A stretch of 64,000 nt of DNA, taken from DASVEG01 sp035540495 (GTDB lineage: Bacteria; Actinomycetota; Acidimicrobiia; Acidimicrobiales; CADCTF01). Position numbers and translations under genes: made by a program. The notes below the pieces were generated by a model. The model was not told the DNA's origin. It did no database searches and was given only the letters and a program-made list of their open reading frames with translations. This document shows positions 34,466 to 43,344 of the stretch, piece after piece (position 1 is the first letter of the stretch; each line of letters begins with the position of its first letter). The DNA lies in the NCBI GenBank assembly GCA_035540495.1, contig DATLGL010000042.1, positions 1 through 64,000 of the forward strand, in the 5' to 3' direction.

Positions 34466-36141
34466 GGCACGTTGCGACGCTCATACGGTCGACGGCGCCG
34501 TCGTACGCCACGTGCACCGCGCTCGGCGTGGCGCTCTTCTGCGTCCTGCCAGCGGCCATCGGAGCGGCATCGGAGGCCTTCTTCGATGCCGTCACCCCTG
34601 ACGCCGGAAGCACCGCGAGTGCTGGAAGCGCGGTGTGGGTCGCCGTTGCGCTCCTTGTCGCGCTGCAGGTGAGCGAGGTGGTCACCGAGATCGGCATCAC
34701 CCACAGCTGGAGCGCGTTCTCGTACAACACGCACACGTTGCTGCAAGGCAACCTGCTGCGGGGAGTGCTTCGTGGATACGGCCGCCACGGCCTCACGGTG
34801 GAGCCCGGCGACGCGATCGGCCGCTTTCGCGACGAGCCCCCGAGCATCACCAGCGGGTCGATGGACGGCATCTGCGACCTGGTCGGCCGCGGAGCCTTCG
34901 GCGTCGTGGCGTTGATCGTGATGATGCGCATCGACCCGGTGCTCGCGGCCGCCGCGTTCGCCCCTGTGATCGTCGGTGCCGCCGTGAGCGACGCCCTCGG
35001 CACCAGGGCGAGCCTCTACGGCGCCGCCGCACGAGAGTCGACCACACGCCTCACCGCCTTCATCGGCGAGCTGATGGCTGGGCAACTCGCGGTTCGGGTG
35101 GGGCGCGCGAGCAGCCACGCCGTCGGACGCGTGGCGTACATGAGCGACACCCGCCGCCGCATGTCGGTCCGTGATCGGGTCTTCGCGGAGATGGTCAACT
35201 CGATGAACGTCCACCTCGTCCACGTGTCGACGGGCGCGGTGTTGCTCCTCGGCGCAGGCAAGATCCGGAGCGGGGCCTTCACGGTCGGTGAGCTCGCGCT
35301 GTTCGTCGTCTACCTCGACCAGCTGACCTACCTGCCAGCCGAGATCGGCCGGGTGGTCACGGAGCTCAAGCGGACACGAGTGTCGATCGCGCGCATGCAC
35401 GCCCTGATGCCGTCCGCCCCGGTCGACGACGTGGTCGTGCCGCCGCCGGTCCGGATCCGCGGTCAACGACCGGGACCGTGGCGGCAGACGCCCGCGGCGC
35501 GCGTCCCACTGCGCGAGCTCGAGGTGCGCGGCCTCACGTGCGTTCACCCGTCGACCGGACGTGGCGTGCGCGACGTGTCGTTCGCGCTCCGGCGCGGCAG
35601 CTTCACCGTCGTCACCGGGAGGATCGGGGCCGGCAAGACCACGCTGCTCCACGCGATCCTCGGCCTGTTGCCGCTCGACGCAGGCGAGCTCCGGTGGAAC
35701 GGCGAGGTCGTGGCCGATCCTGCGACGTTCTTCGTCCCACCTCAGGTGGCGTTCACGCCGCAGGTGCCGAGGCTGTTCAGCGACAGCTTGCGGTCGAACC
35801 TCGAGCTCGGAGTGGCGGCCGGCGAGCACGACCTCCAGCTCGCGATCCGTGCCGCGGTCCTGGAGGACGACGTCGCCGCGTTCGACCACGGCCTCGACGC
35901 GCTCGTCGGACCCAGAGGCGTGAAGCTGTCGGGAGGGCAGGTGCAGCGGGTGGCTGCCGCCCGCATGTTCGTCCGCTCGCCGGAGCTGCTGGTGTTCGAC
36001 GACGTCTCGTCTGCGCTCGATGCGGAGACGGAGGCAGAGCTGTGGCGCCGTCTGTTCGAACGAGACCGCGAGGTCACCTGCCTCGTCGTGTCTCACAGCG
36101 ATGCTGCGCTCGAGCGAGCCGATCAGGTCGTCCACCTCTGA
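34462..36141 (+). CDS. ABC exporter half-transporter B
   Basis: The 559-residue half-transporter has a membrane domain and an ATPase with Walker A GRIGAGKTT, canonical signature LSGGQVQRVAAAR, and Walker B LLVFDDVSSALD, where the usual catalytic Glu is Asp. The H-loop is VVSHSD. Paired with protein A this gives one intact and one degenerate ATP site, the known layout of asymmetric heterodimeric exporters. Start overlaps the upstream stop (ATGA), so the two are co-translated. Confidence 0.95.
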   Translation: MRHVATLIRSTAPSYATCTALGVALFCVLPAAIGAASEAFFDAVTPDAGSTASAGSAVWVAVALLVALQVSEVVTEIGITHSWSAFSYNTHTLLQGNLLRGVLRGYGRHGLTVEPGDAIGRFRDEPPSITSGSMDGICDLVGRGAFGVVALIVMMRIDPVLAAAAFAPVIVGAAVSDALGTRASLYGAAARESTTRLTAFIGELMAGQLAVRVGRASSHAVGRVAYMSDTRRRMSVRDRVFAEMVNSMNVHLVHVSTGAVLLLGAGKIRSGAFTVGELALFVVYLDQLTYLPAEIGRVVTELKRTRVSIARMHALMPSAPVDDVVVPPPVRIRGQRPGPWRQTPAARVPLRELEVRGLTCVHPSTGRGVRDVSFALRRGSFTVVTGRIGAGKTTLLHAILGLLPLDAGELRWNGEVVADPATFFVPPQVAFTPQVPRLFSDSLRSNLELGVAAGEHDLQLAIRAAVLEDDVAAFDHGLDALVGPRGVKLSGGQVQRVAAARMFVRSPELLVFDDVSSALDAETEAELWRRLFERDREVTCLVVSHSDAALERADQVVHL

Positions 36142-36161
36142 CGTCTGCGCGAGAGTGCGGT

Positions 36162-36965
36162 GTGCTCGACGACTTCGATGCCGAACCGTTCACCGCCCGC
36201 TCGAAGACCCGGACGATCTATCGGCGGGGGACCGGGCCAGCCGTGATCGTGGTGGCGGAGATGCCCGGCATCACTCCCAAGGTCGTCGAGTTCGCCGAGC
36301 GAGTGGTCGAGCTCGGCTGCACGGCGGTGCTTCCGCATCTCTTCGGCCGGCCGGGCGCCGATCCGTACGCGGCCGGCACGGTCCCGACGATCCTCGCACT
36401 GGGGTCGACCTTGCCACCGGTGTGCGTGAGCCGCGAGTTCACGGTGTGGGCGACCGGGCGGACCTCACCTGTGGTGGCGTGGTTGCGCGATCTCGCCCGA
36501 GCCGAGCAGGAGCGCTGCGGCGGCCCTGGTGTCGGCGCGGTCGGCATGTGCTTCACCGGCGGCTTCGCGCTCGGGATGGCCACCGATCCGAGCGTCGTCG
36601 CGCCCGTGTTGTCCCAGCCGTCTCTGCCCTTCGGCGTCACCGCGAAGCAGAAGTCGACGATCGACGTCTCCGACGCCGACCTCGCGAAGGTCAAGTCGCG
36701 CTGCGCCGCGGAGGGCCTCGAGGTCGTCGGGCTCCGGTTCCGATCCGACCGGTTCGTACCCGCCGAACGATTCGCCTTCCTCTCCGAGCAGCTGGGCGAG
36801 TCGTTCGTCGCGGTGGAGCTCGACGACGACGACGCACGACCCGGCGCACCGAACGCACCTCACTCGGTCTTGACCGAGCACCTCCACGACGTGCCCGGAT
36901 CAGGCAGTCGCCAAGCGCTCGAGCTCGTGCTCGACCTCTTCCGGCGGAAGCTCCTCGCGGCCTGA
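36162..36965 (+). CDS. Dienelactone hydrolase-family enzyme
   Basis: The 267-residue alpha/beta hydrolase has the DLH elbow VGAVGMCFTGGFAL with Cys nucleophile, PAVIVVAEMPGITP in the oxyanion area, and HLFGRPG. The GTG at 36162 lies 20 bases after the ABC exporter stop, so it may be co-transcribed with it, although the poor ribosome-binding site leaves the start uncertain. The substrate is unknown. The C-terminal region SVLTEHLHD probably supplies the catalytic His. Confidence 0.85.
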   Translation: MLDDFDAEPFTARSKTRTIYRRGTGPAVIVVAEMPGITPKVVEFAERVVELGCTAVLPHLFGRPGADPYAAGTVPTILALGSTLPPVCVSREFTVWATGRTSPVVAWLRDLARAEQERCGGPGVGAVGMCFTGGFALGMATDPSVVAPVLSQPSLPFGVTAKQKSTIDVSDADLAKVKSRCAAEGLEVVGLRFRSDRFVPAERFAFLSEQLGESFVAVELDDDDARPGAPNAPHSVLTEHLHDVPGSGSRQALELVLDLFRRKLLAA

Positions 36966-36982
36966 GCGTGCCGTCCGGTCGA

Positions 36983-37081
36983 TCAGATGAGGCGGAGCAC
37001 CGCCAGCAGGATCACGGTGATGACGGCGGACAGCGCCAGCGAGCCGAGGCATCCGAGACGGTTCGAGAAGAACAGGAACAC
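36983..37081 (-). CDS. Tiny conserved-looking membrane protein (32 aa)
   Basis: The GTG at 37081 encodes VFLFFSNRLGCLGSLALSAV followed by ITVILLAVLRLI. It is a single hydrophobic helix preceded by an SNRLGCLGS motif that I have seen recurring in actinobacterial micro-proteins. It is divergent from the DUF6454-like gene with 15 bases between the starts and convergent with the hydrolase. Function unknown. It is very short, so the call depends on that motif. Confidence 0.5.
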   Translation of the reverse strand: MFLFFSNRLGCLGSLALSAVITVILLAVLRLI

Positions 37082-37096
37082 GCAGCGGGTGTACCC

Positions 37097-37918
37097 GTGA
37101 GCGCACCGCCTGACCCGCGGATCGCCGCGACGTTGATGCGTTGTTCACGCTCGACTCCGTGGCACCTGGCCGGCGAGGTTCCGCTCACGTTCGACGCGCA
37201 CCACCCGCAAGGGATGGTGCGCGTCGGTGCATCGTGGTGGATCTCGACGGTCGACATCACGACGACGACGGGTTGGCTGCTGCACGTCACCAGCGCCGGG
37301 GAGCTGGTCGAGCGGGTGGCGGTCGGCGACGAGGTCCGCTTCCATCCCGGAGGGATCGACTACGACGGGCGCTCGCTCTGGGTCGCCAGCTCTGAGTACC
37401 GGCCCCGCTCGACCGCGGTGATCGAACGGGTCGATCTCGATCCGCCGCCGGGGCAGTCGCCCGCTGCACAACCGCAGTTCGCCGTCGACGATCACATCGG
37501 CGGCGTGGTGCGTCTCGGTCCCGGCGGTGACGTCATCGGCTGGACGTGGGGGTCGCGCCGGTTCCGGAGATGGACGACCAGCGGGACCCTCGTGGCCGAG
37601 GTCCGTCATCCGAGCCACTTCGTCGACTACCAGGACGGGCAGTGGATCGGCGACGACCTGATCGTGTGCGGCGGCGTCGCCACCGTCGAGGTCGCGCAAG
37701 GGAAGGTGTCGCTCGGCGGCCTCGGCGTCGTCCGGTCGAGTGACCTCGCGGTCGTGGTGGAGACACCGTTCCCCGGCCACTCGAGCGTCACCGGCCGAGC
37801 GGCTACCCAGAACCCGATCTTCGTCGAGGCCGCCGGCGAGGAGCTCGTCGTGCACGTGCTCCCCGACGACGGCTTCGGACGGATCCTCAGCTTCGTGACG
37901 CCGCTCGTGCAGGCGTAA
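37097..37918 (+). CDS. DUF6454-like protein (273 aa)
   Basis: The 273-residue protein has repeated Trp/Gly-rich beta segments, TPWHLAGEVPLTFDAHHPQG, RVGASWWISTVDITT and GGIDYDGRSLWVASSEYRP. The pattern suggests a beta-propeller-like fold. I associate it with DUF6454; members have no assigned activity. No signal peptide is visible. GTG at 37097. Confidence 0.65.
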   Translation: MSAPPDPRIAATLMRCSRSTPWHLAGEVPLTFDAHHPQGMVRVGASWWISTVDITTTTGWLLHVTSAGELVERVAVGDEVRFHPGGIDYDGRSLWVASSEYRPRSTAVIERVDLDPPPGQSPAAQPQFAVDDHIGGVVRLGPGGDVIGWTWGSRRFRRWTTSGTLVAEVRHPSHFVDYQDGQWIGDDLIVCGGVATVEVAQGKVSLGGLGVVRSSDLAVVVETPFPGHSSVTGRAATQNPIFVEAAGEELVVHVLPDDGFGRILSFVTPLVQA

Positions 37919-37937
37919 CCGACGCCGGCCGTCGACG

Positions 37938-38432
37938 TCAGGAGAAGACGAGCCGGGTGATCCAGTCGGCGACCAGAGCGGGCTTGTCCTCGCCGTCGAT
38001 CTCGACGGTGATCGTGCGTGTGACGTTGATGGCGTTGCCCTTCAGCTCGACGGCCTTCGTGACGCCGGTGGCGCGGACGCGAGACCCGCTCTTCACGGGG
38101 TTGACGAAGCGCACCTTGTCGAAGCCGTAGTTGACCCCCATCATCAGCCCATCCATGCGCGGCGCGCGCTCGCCGTCGCCCCCCTCGCGGCGCATCGAGC
38201 CGACGAGGTGGGTGAGCAGCGACAGCGTCAGGAACCCGTGGGCGATCGTCGTGCCCCACGGCGACATCGAGGCGGCCCGCTCCGGATCGACGTGGATGAA
38301 CTGGTGGTCGTGGGTCGCGTCGGCGAAGGTGTTGATGAGGTCCTGCGAGACCTCGAACCACTCACCGGTGCCCTCGGACTGGCCTTCGGTCGCCTTCATC
38401 GTCTCGTAGGCCTTCTCGGCGTTCGTCGTCAT
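37938..38432 (-). CDS. MaoC-like (R)-enoyl-CoA hydratase
   Basis: The 164-residue hot-dog-fold protein has the hydratase-2 motif FADATHDHQFIHVDPERA, with the catalytic Asp/His pair, and GTTIAHGFLTLSLLTHLVG. It hydrates trans-2-enoyl-CoA to the (R)-3-hydroxyacyl-CoA in fatty-acid or polyester metabolism. Only one hot-dog domain is present, so it is a homodimeric type. The adjacent minus-strand SDR may act on its product. Confidence 0.94.
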   Translation of the reverse strand: MTTNAEKAYETMKATEGQSEGTGEWFEVSQDLINTFADATHDHQFIHVDPERAASMSPWGTTIAHGFLTLSLLTHLVGSMRREGGDGERAPRMDGLMMGVNYGFDKVRFVNPVKSGSRVRATGVTKAVELKGNAINVTRTITVEIDGEDKPALVADWITRLVFS

Positions 38433-38496
38433 GGCGACTCTTCTAGCCGATCGCCGCGCAGGCCTCGGGCAGACGACACACCAGGCGGTGCCGGGC

Positions 38497-39303
38497 TCAG
38501 ACCTTGACGCCCGCCCGCCTCAGCAGGCCGAAGCCCTGATCCATCGCCCAGTCCGCGCCCGGGATCGACGCGACTCGCGAGAGCCCGGCGATGCGGGGGA
38601 CGGTGATGGTGCGGGTCGACGGCTTGGCGCCGCGCTCGAGCGCGACGCGGACGGCCTTCGCGACCTCCTCCGGTGTGGTGCCGAAGGTGTCGAACGCGCG
38701 TTGCAGCGTCCGCGTCGTCTCCTCGTCACCGGGCTGATCGAGAGCCCCCGTCTCCTTGACCGGGCCGGGCGCGACCAACGTCACCCTCACGTCGCTGCCG
38801 ACCAGCTCCCGGCGGAGACCCTCGGTGAAGGCGTGGACCGCGGCCTTGGTCGCCGAGTACATCGTCAGAGGAGGGCCAGGGGCGAAGCCGAGGATCGAGC
38901 CGATGTTCACGATGTGACCGGAACCCCGCTCGAGCATCGGCCCGACCACCGCCTTGCACACCGCGACGAGCGACCCGAGGTTCAGCTCGATCGCCCCGAA
39001 GGCGTCTTCCTCGCTCATGTCGAGGAAGGAGCCGACCCACGCCGCGCCCGCGTTGTTGACGATCGCGTCGAGCTCCGACGGCGGAACCTCTTCGAACAGC
39101 CGGCGGCGCGCGTCGCTGTCGGTGAGATCGGTCGACACCCACCGAACCGCGCCGTCGGCGGCGTCCGCGACCTCCTGCAGCGCGTCCTCCGACCGTGCCA
39201 CCGCAACCACCTTGGCGCCGGCACCCGCCAGTTCCAGCGCGATCGCGCGGCCGATCCCGCCCGAGGCTCCGGTGACCATGATCGTGCTGCCCGACATCTG
39301 CAT
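38497..39303 (-). CDS. Short-chain dehydrogenase/reductase
   Basis: The 268-residue SDR has VTGASGGIGRAIALELAGAG, NNAGAAWVGS, and catalytic YSATK after IGSILGF. SDRs of this size with a C-terminal extension act on steroids, lipids or sugars. Start: ATG 39303 or the in-frame ATG 39297 cannot be separated. It lies 64 bases upstream of the MaoC hydratase on the same strand. Confidence 0.92.
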   Translation of the reverse strand: MQMSGSTIMVTGASGGIGRAIALELAGAGAKVVAVARSEDALQEVADAADGAVRWVSTDLTDSDARRRLFEEVPPSELDAIVNNAGAAWVGSFLDMSEEDAFGAIELNLGSLVAVCKAVVGPMLERGSGHIVNIGSILGFAPGPPLTMYSATKAAVHAFTEGLRRELVGSDVRVTLVAPGPVKETGALDQPGDEETTRTLQRAFDTFGTTPEEVAKAVRVALERGAKPSTRTITVPRIAGLSRVASIPGADWAMDQGFGLLRRAGVKV

Positions 39304-39391
39304 GACATCGGGCTTACCCCGCACGTGAGCACGGCAGTCGGCGGTTCGGCTGCGGGCGGCATAGGAACGAGGCCCTCCTACGATCGGGCGG

Positions 39392-39682
39392 ATGGCCACC
39401 GACTCCATCTCCGTCCGCCACGAACCCGACCGGCACCGCTACGTCGTCGACCTCGACGGCGAGGAAGCCGGCTTCGTGGCCTACCAGGTGCGGGGCGACG
39501 GCGTCGTGGTCCTGACCCATACGGAGGTCGACGACTCCTCGGAAGGTCGGGGCGTCGGGTCAACGCTCGTCGCAGGTGCACTCGAAGACCTCCGCGCCGC
39601 GGGGAAGGTGATCGTGCCCCAGTGCCCGTTCGTCAAGAAGTACATCGAGCGTCATCAGGAGTACGCAGCCCTCGTGCACTGA
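39392..39682 (+). CDS. YidJ-type GNAT-like small protein (96 aa)
   Basis: The 96-residue protein shows RHEPDRHRYVVDLDGEEAGF, THTEVDDSSEGRGVGSTLVA and VPQCPFVKKYIERHQEYAAL. This is the compact GNAT class with the VxPxCPFVxxYIxxHPEY-type tail. These bind acetyl- or acyl-CoA; the substrate is unknown. The 3' end overlaps the convergent GHKL-HEXXH gene by 50 bases. Confidence 0.93.
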   Translation: MATDSISVRHEPDRHRYVVDLDGEEAGFVAYQVRGDGVVVLTHTEVDDSSEGRGVGSTLVAGALEDLRAAGKVIVPQCPFVKKYIERHQEYAALVH

Positions 39683-41045
39683 CGACGCCGAGCAGTTGGG
39701 TGAGGGCGTGCTCGAACTCCAAGGTGCGGTCTGGGAAGTTCGTGAGCGCGTGCGCGATCTCGTGGAGGAGCGTCCCGAAGAAGTCGACCGGGTCGGCCAA
39801 CAGGGCTCTGCGGATCGTGATCGACGAATCCGCCGGGTTCCAGAGCCCGTTCGTGTCGCCGCCGACCGCGTCGGGCCGCATCGTCTCCGAGATCCGTAGG
39901 TCGACCGACGAGAGATCGAAGTCGACGAGCGCGGCGACTGCAGGCGCCAGACCGAGCACGCGCCGTTCGACGTCCGTCAGATCTCCGGCCTCGACGTAGG
40001 TGAACGAGAAGCTCGCCTCCCGCTGACGCCGGTACTCGCGCAACGTGACCATCGGGTTCCCGTCGAGGTCGGTGAGGTCGCGCAGAGCACGAGCGATGTC
40101 GGCCGGCACGATCACGACTCGCAAACCGTCCGCCCGCGCGTACTCGACGTTGCTGTCGGCGACCTCGGGCGGGGTGACGAACAGCGACGGGCGGGCGCTC
40201 TGCAGGGCGCGGCAGGCGTAGAGCGCGACGTCCTTCCACCGGAGCTCGTCGTGCATCGCCTCGCCCTTCGCGAAGTTGGCGATGTCGGCCGAGAGCGGGC
40301 CGAGCACGTCGAGCGATGTCGAGGCCTTGAGGATGTCCTTCACCCTGTCGCTGTAGGCGGAGCGACCGACGTTCGCTCTCTCGCGATTGAGCGCTCGGTT
40401 GAGCTTCGCGTCCGGCGCGGTGATGTTGTACGAGAAGAGGAACCGAGGTTCTTCGGCGACCCGCAACCCCTTCACGTAGACCGCCGCCGATTCGCCGTCG
40501 CGGACGGGGATGACCTCGCCGAAGCGCGTCGAGTCGATCGGCGCGTCGCCCCGGTAGACGAGGAAGAAGTCTCTGGCGACATCGACGTCACGCGATGTGA
40601 TCCCGTCGACGATCACCTCCGTGCCCACCATGTCGGGCTCATCAGGTGGAGCAACGACGCCGTGAAGTGTCAGCACGTCGGGGAACCCGCCCTTCGCCTG
40701 CACGCGGGTCGTGATGACCCCGTGACGCGATCGAATCGTCACCGCTGCGCCGTGGCGGTCGAGCACTGCGAGCGCGTCGTTCAACCCGAAACCGAACTTT
40801 CCGATCACGCCCGGGTGGCCGAGCTTCTCGTCGTTCTCCGACTGCGTGAGGTGCTGGTAGCGCAGCCCTCTGCCGCGGTCGCGGATCATCCAGCGCTCGG
40901 GTCCGACCTGTTCGATCTCGGGGGTGGCGGTGCCGGTCAGCACGTGCTCGTCGAGCGCGTTGGCGATGATCTCACGCAAGGCGTACGCAACGGGCCAGTG
41001 CTCGAGCACCTCACCGCTGTTGAGGTCGAACGCCTCGCCGTCCAC
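39633..41045 (-). CDS. GHKL ATPase with C-terminal HEXXH domain
   Basis: The 470-residue protein joins two parts. Residues 15-130 have GHKL (Hsp90/MutL/histidine-kinase) motifs: N box REIIANALDEH (Glu25, Asn29), G1 box IRDRGRG (Asp56, Gly58, Gly60) and G2 box GKFGFGLNDAL (82-90). The middle (about 150-260) may be an S5-like segment with YSDRVKDILKAS. Near the C-terminus, LLHEIAHALTN (His428-His432) is followed by acidic EFEHALTQLLG, a zinc-metallopeptidase-like HEXXH. ATP-driven conformational change coupled to proteolysis is inferred. GTG 41045 begins just before the N-box helix. Stop region overlaps the neighbouring gene. Confidence 0.82.
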   Translation of the reverse strand: MDGEAFDLNSGEVLEHWPVAYALREIIANALDEHVLTGTATPEIEQVGPERWMIRDRGRGLRYQHLTQSENDEKLGHPGVIGKFGFGLNDALAVLDRHGAAVTIRSRHGVITTRVQAKGGFPDVLTLHGVVAPPDEPDMVGTEVIVDGITSRDVDVARDFFLVYRGDAPIDSTRFGEVIPVRDGESAAVYVKGLRVAEEPRFLFSYNITAPDAKLNRALNRERANVGRSAYSDRVKDILKASTSLDVLGPLSADIANFAKGEAMHDELRWKDVALYACRALQSARPSLFVTPPEVADSNVEYARADGLRVVIVPADIARALRDLTDLDGNPMVTLREYRRQREASFSFTYVEAGDLTDVERRVLGLAPAVAALVDFDLSSVDLRISETMRPDAVGGDTNGLWNPADSSITIRRALLADPVDFFGTLLHEIAHALTNFPDRTLEFEHALTQLLGVVSARGLRTPDDARCTS

Positions 41046-41116
41046 GTGGTCATCCTGCCCGTGAACCTTCCGTTCGACCCTGCCGTGCGGGTCTGCGCGC
41101 GTCCTATCGTCGGACC

Positions 41117-41983
41117 ATGCGTCGAATCGTGGTCGGAGTCGATGAGTCGGACGGGGCTGCCGCCGCGCTGCGGTGGGCGCTGAGGGAGGGCGACCTCCAC
41201 GGAGCGACGGTCGTCGCGGTGCTGGCATGGGGCCTCCTCGACCAACACCGAGCGGGAGGTGACGCCGAGTTCGATCCCGACTACGGGGCCGACGACGCGG
41301 ACGAAGCCCTACGCGCCATCGTCGCCGGCGCGGCGGGTGACGACGCGGCCGCCACGATCGAGCTGCAGGCCGTCTGCGACGTGCCGGCGAAGGCGCTCCT
41401 CGCCGCAGCCGAGGGAGCGGACCTCCTCGTCAGCGGCGCTCGGGGGCTCGGCGGGTTCCGCGGGCTGCTGCTCGGCTCCGTCAGCCAGCACCTGCTGCAT
41501 CACTCGAAGGTTCCGATCGCGATCGTGCGCCCGCCCCGGAACGTGGGCGGAGAGAGCGAACGCATAGTCGTCGGCGTCGACGGCTCGGACCGGTCGAAGG
41601 CCGCACTGGCCTGGGCGGTGGCCGAGGCTTCAGTCAGAGATGCCGTGCTTGTCGCCGCGCATGCGTGGCGGGTGCCGGTCGTGGGGGAGTACCCGTTCAG
41701 CGCGCTGCCTATCGATCCCGCGAACTACGCGGCGACCTCGGAGGCGCTGCTCGACGAGGTGTTGGGCTCGGCCGATGTGGGGGCGCTCGCAGGGAAGGTC
41801 GAGCGAGCCTCGGTGCAGGGATCCGCCGCGGGCGCGCTTCTCGAGCTCGCGGAGTCTGCCGACCTCCTGGTCATCGGCAGCCGGGGGCTTGGCGGGTTCA
41901 AGGGCATGCTCCTCGGATCGGTCGCGAACCAGGTCGCGCGGCACGCGCCCTGCACCGTGGTCGTGCTGCCCGCCCGCGACTGA
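41117..41983 (+). CDS. Tandem universal stress protein
   Basis: The 288-residue protein has two UspA domains: residues 1-140 (RRIVVGVDESDGAAAALRWA) and 147-288 (RIVVGVDGSDRSKAALAWAV). Each ends in the ATP-binding GxxGxxxxxxxxxGS pattern, GARGLGGFRGLLLGSVSQHL and GSRGLGGFKGMLLGSVANQV. Such proteins bind ATP and mediate stress or dormancy responses in actinobacteria. It is divergent from the GHKL-HEXXH gene with 71 bases between, so a shared regulatory region is likely. Confidence 0.95.
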   Translation: MRRIVVGVDESDGAAAALRWALREGDLHGATVVAVLAWGLLDQHRAGGDAEFDPDYGADDADEALRAIVAGAAGDDAAATIELQAVCDVPAKALLAAAEGADLLVSGARGLGGFRGLLLGSVSQHLLHHSKVPIAIVRPPRNVGGESERIVVGVDGSDRSKAALAWAVAEASVRDAVLVAAHAWRVPVVGEYPFSALPIDPANYAATSEALLDEVLGSADVGALAGKVERASVQGSAAGALLELAESADLLVIGSRGLGGFKGMLLGSVANQVARHAPCTVVVLPARD

Positions 41984-42081
41984 CCCGAACGGGCTACGTC
42001 ACGCTGCTCCGCTCGTGCCATTCCCGCGCGAGTCGACCCTTTCCCCTCGTCTGGAGGTGAACGGCGTGTCGTACTGGGGGC

Positions 42082-43311
42082 ATGGAGGAAGAGGAGCGGC
42101 TCACGGTGCTGCGCGCCTACGGCGTACTCGACACGGCCCGGGACGACGAGCTCGACGACATCACGCGGCTCGCATCGTTCATCGCCGGCACTCCGACCGC
42201 GCTGATCAGCTTCATCGACGAGCACCGCCAGTGGTTCAAGGCCGCGGTGGGCTTCGACCGACCGGAGACCCCTCGGGAAGAAGCCTTCTGCACGCACGCG
42301 ATCCAGTTCCCGGACGAGGTGCTGGTCGTTCGCGACGCCAGGCACGACCCGCGTTTCGCGACGAACCCGCTCGTGACCGGCGAGCCACACATCCGCTTCT
42401 ACGCCGGCGCGCCGCTCGTCACGCCGGAGGGCCACGCGCTCGGCACCTTGTGCGTGATCGACGGCGTGCCGCGAGAGCTCAACGACAGCCAACTCGACGC
42501 GCTGCGAGCGCTCGCGAGACAGGTCATGGCCCTCCTCGACGAACGGCGCAACGCCGGACGCGTCGGTCGTTCCGACGGTCTGGCGCCGGACGACCCTGAC
42601 GCGAAGGCTTCGCTTGCTGCGACTGAGCAGAAGCTCGCTCGACGCGCCGCCGCGCTGGCCGAAGCCGAGCACAAGCTCAAGACACCGTTGACGATCATCA
42701 AAGGCTGGGTTCACACGCTGCAGCGGGACTGGACGCGCCTCGACGACGAGGGTCGCAACCAAGGCCTGAGCACCATCGCGACCCACACCGACCGGCTGGT
42801 GCGGCAGGTCGAGGCGCTGCTCCGTGACGCCCAGGCGGAGGCGCTGGCCGATCGGATCCACATCGAGCGGATCGACCTCCGGCGGTTCCTGGCCGATGAG
42901 GTGACGACGTTTTCGAAGATCTCGCCCAGCCACGAGGTCGTGCTCGGACCGGTCGACGATCTGACCGTGGCGGCCGATCGAGAGGCGCTTCACCAGATCA
43001 TCGGCCACCTCATCGACAACTCGGCGAAGTACGCAGACGGCGGGCCGATAACCGTCAGCGCGACGGCAGGCGAGGGCTGCGTCGAGATCAGCGTCGCGGA
43101 CGAGGGACCGGGGCTGCCGGCCGGGATCGACGTCTTCGCTGCCTACGAACGCGGAGCCGCGGCTCGCGCGACGGCGAAGGGTGCCGGACTCGGCCTCCAC
43201 ATCGTCCGCAACCTCGCCACCGCGATGGCCGGTTCGGCGCGCGCTGCGAATCGGGCCGATGGGCGGCCAGGAGCGGTCATGACCGTCGTCGTGCCGCGGG
43301 CTGACCCGTAG
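42082..43311 (+). CDS. GAF-domain sensor histidine kinase
   Basis: The 409-residue soluble kinase has an N-terminal GAF domain (residues 10-155; LTVLRAYGVLDTARDDELDD, FYAGAPLVTPEGHALGTLCV). A dimerisation/phosphoacceptor helix carries His197 in AEAEHKLKTPLTIIKGW. The C-terminal HATPase has an N-box HLIDNSAKYADG, DEGPGLPAG and GLGLHIVRNLATAMAG. No response regulator or transmembrane helix is present, so it senses a cytoplasmic ligand or redox state. The partner regulator is elsewhere. It lies 98 bases after the stress-protein gene and may be linked to it. Confidence 0.93.
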   Translation: MEEEERLTVLRAYGVLDTARDDELDDITRLASFIAGTPTALISFIDEHRQWFKAAVGFDRPETPREEAFCTHAIQFPDEVLVVRDARHDPRFATNPLVTGEPHIRFYAGAPLVTPEGHALGTLCVIDGVPRELNDSQLDALRALARQVMALLDERRNAGRVGRSDGLAPDDPDAKASLAATEQKLARRAAALAEAEHKLKTPLTIIKGWVHTLQRDWTRLDDEGRNQGLSTIATHTDRLVRQVEALLRDAQAEALADRIHIERIDLRRFLADEVTTFSKISPSHEVVLGPVDDLTVAADREALHQIIGHLIDNSAKYADGGPITVSATAGEGCVEISVADEGPGLPAGIDVFAAYERGAAARATAKGAGLGLHIVRNLATAMAGSARAANRADGRPGAVMTVVVPRADP

Positions 43312-43319
43312 GCCCGGTG

Positions 43320-43344
43320 ACGGGCCATCACCGTCATGGCCCGT
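43320..43344 (+). terminator. Hairpin between the kinase and GGDEF-EAL genes
   Basis: ACGGGCCAT / ATGGCCCGT forms a perfect 9-bp stem with a 7-base loop, starting eight bases after the kinase stop. A U run is lacking, so it is either a weak terminator or a processing site. Confidence 0.45.

Noticed and set aside
36983..37081. A longer version of the microprotein
   Set aside because: No upstream ATG or GTG with a ribosome-binding site extends the frame in a family-like way, so the short GTG start was kept.
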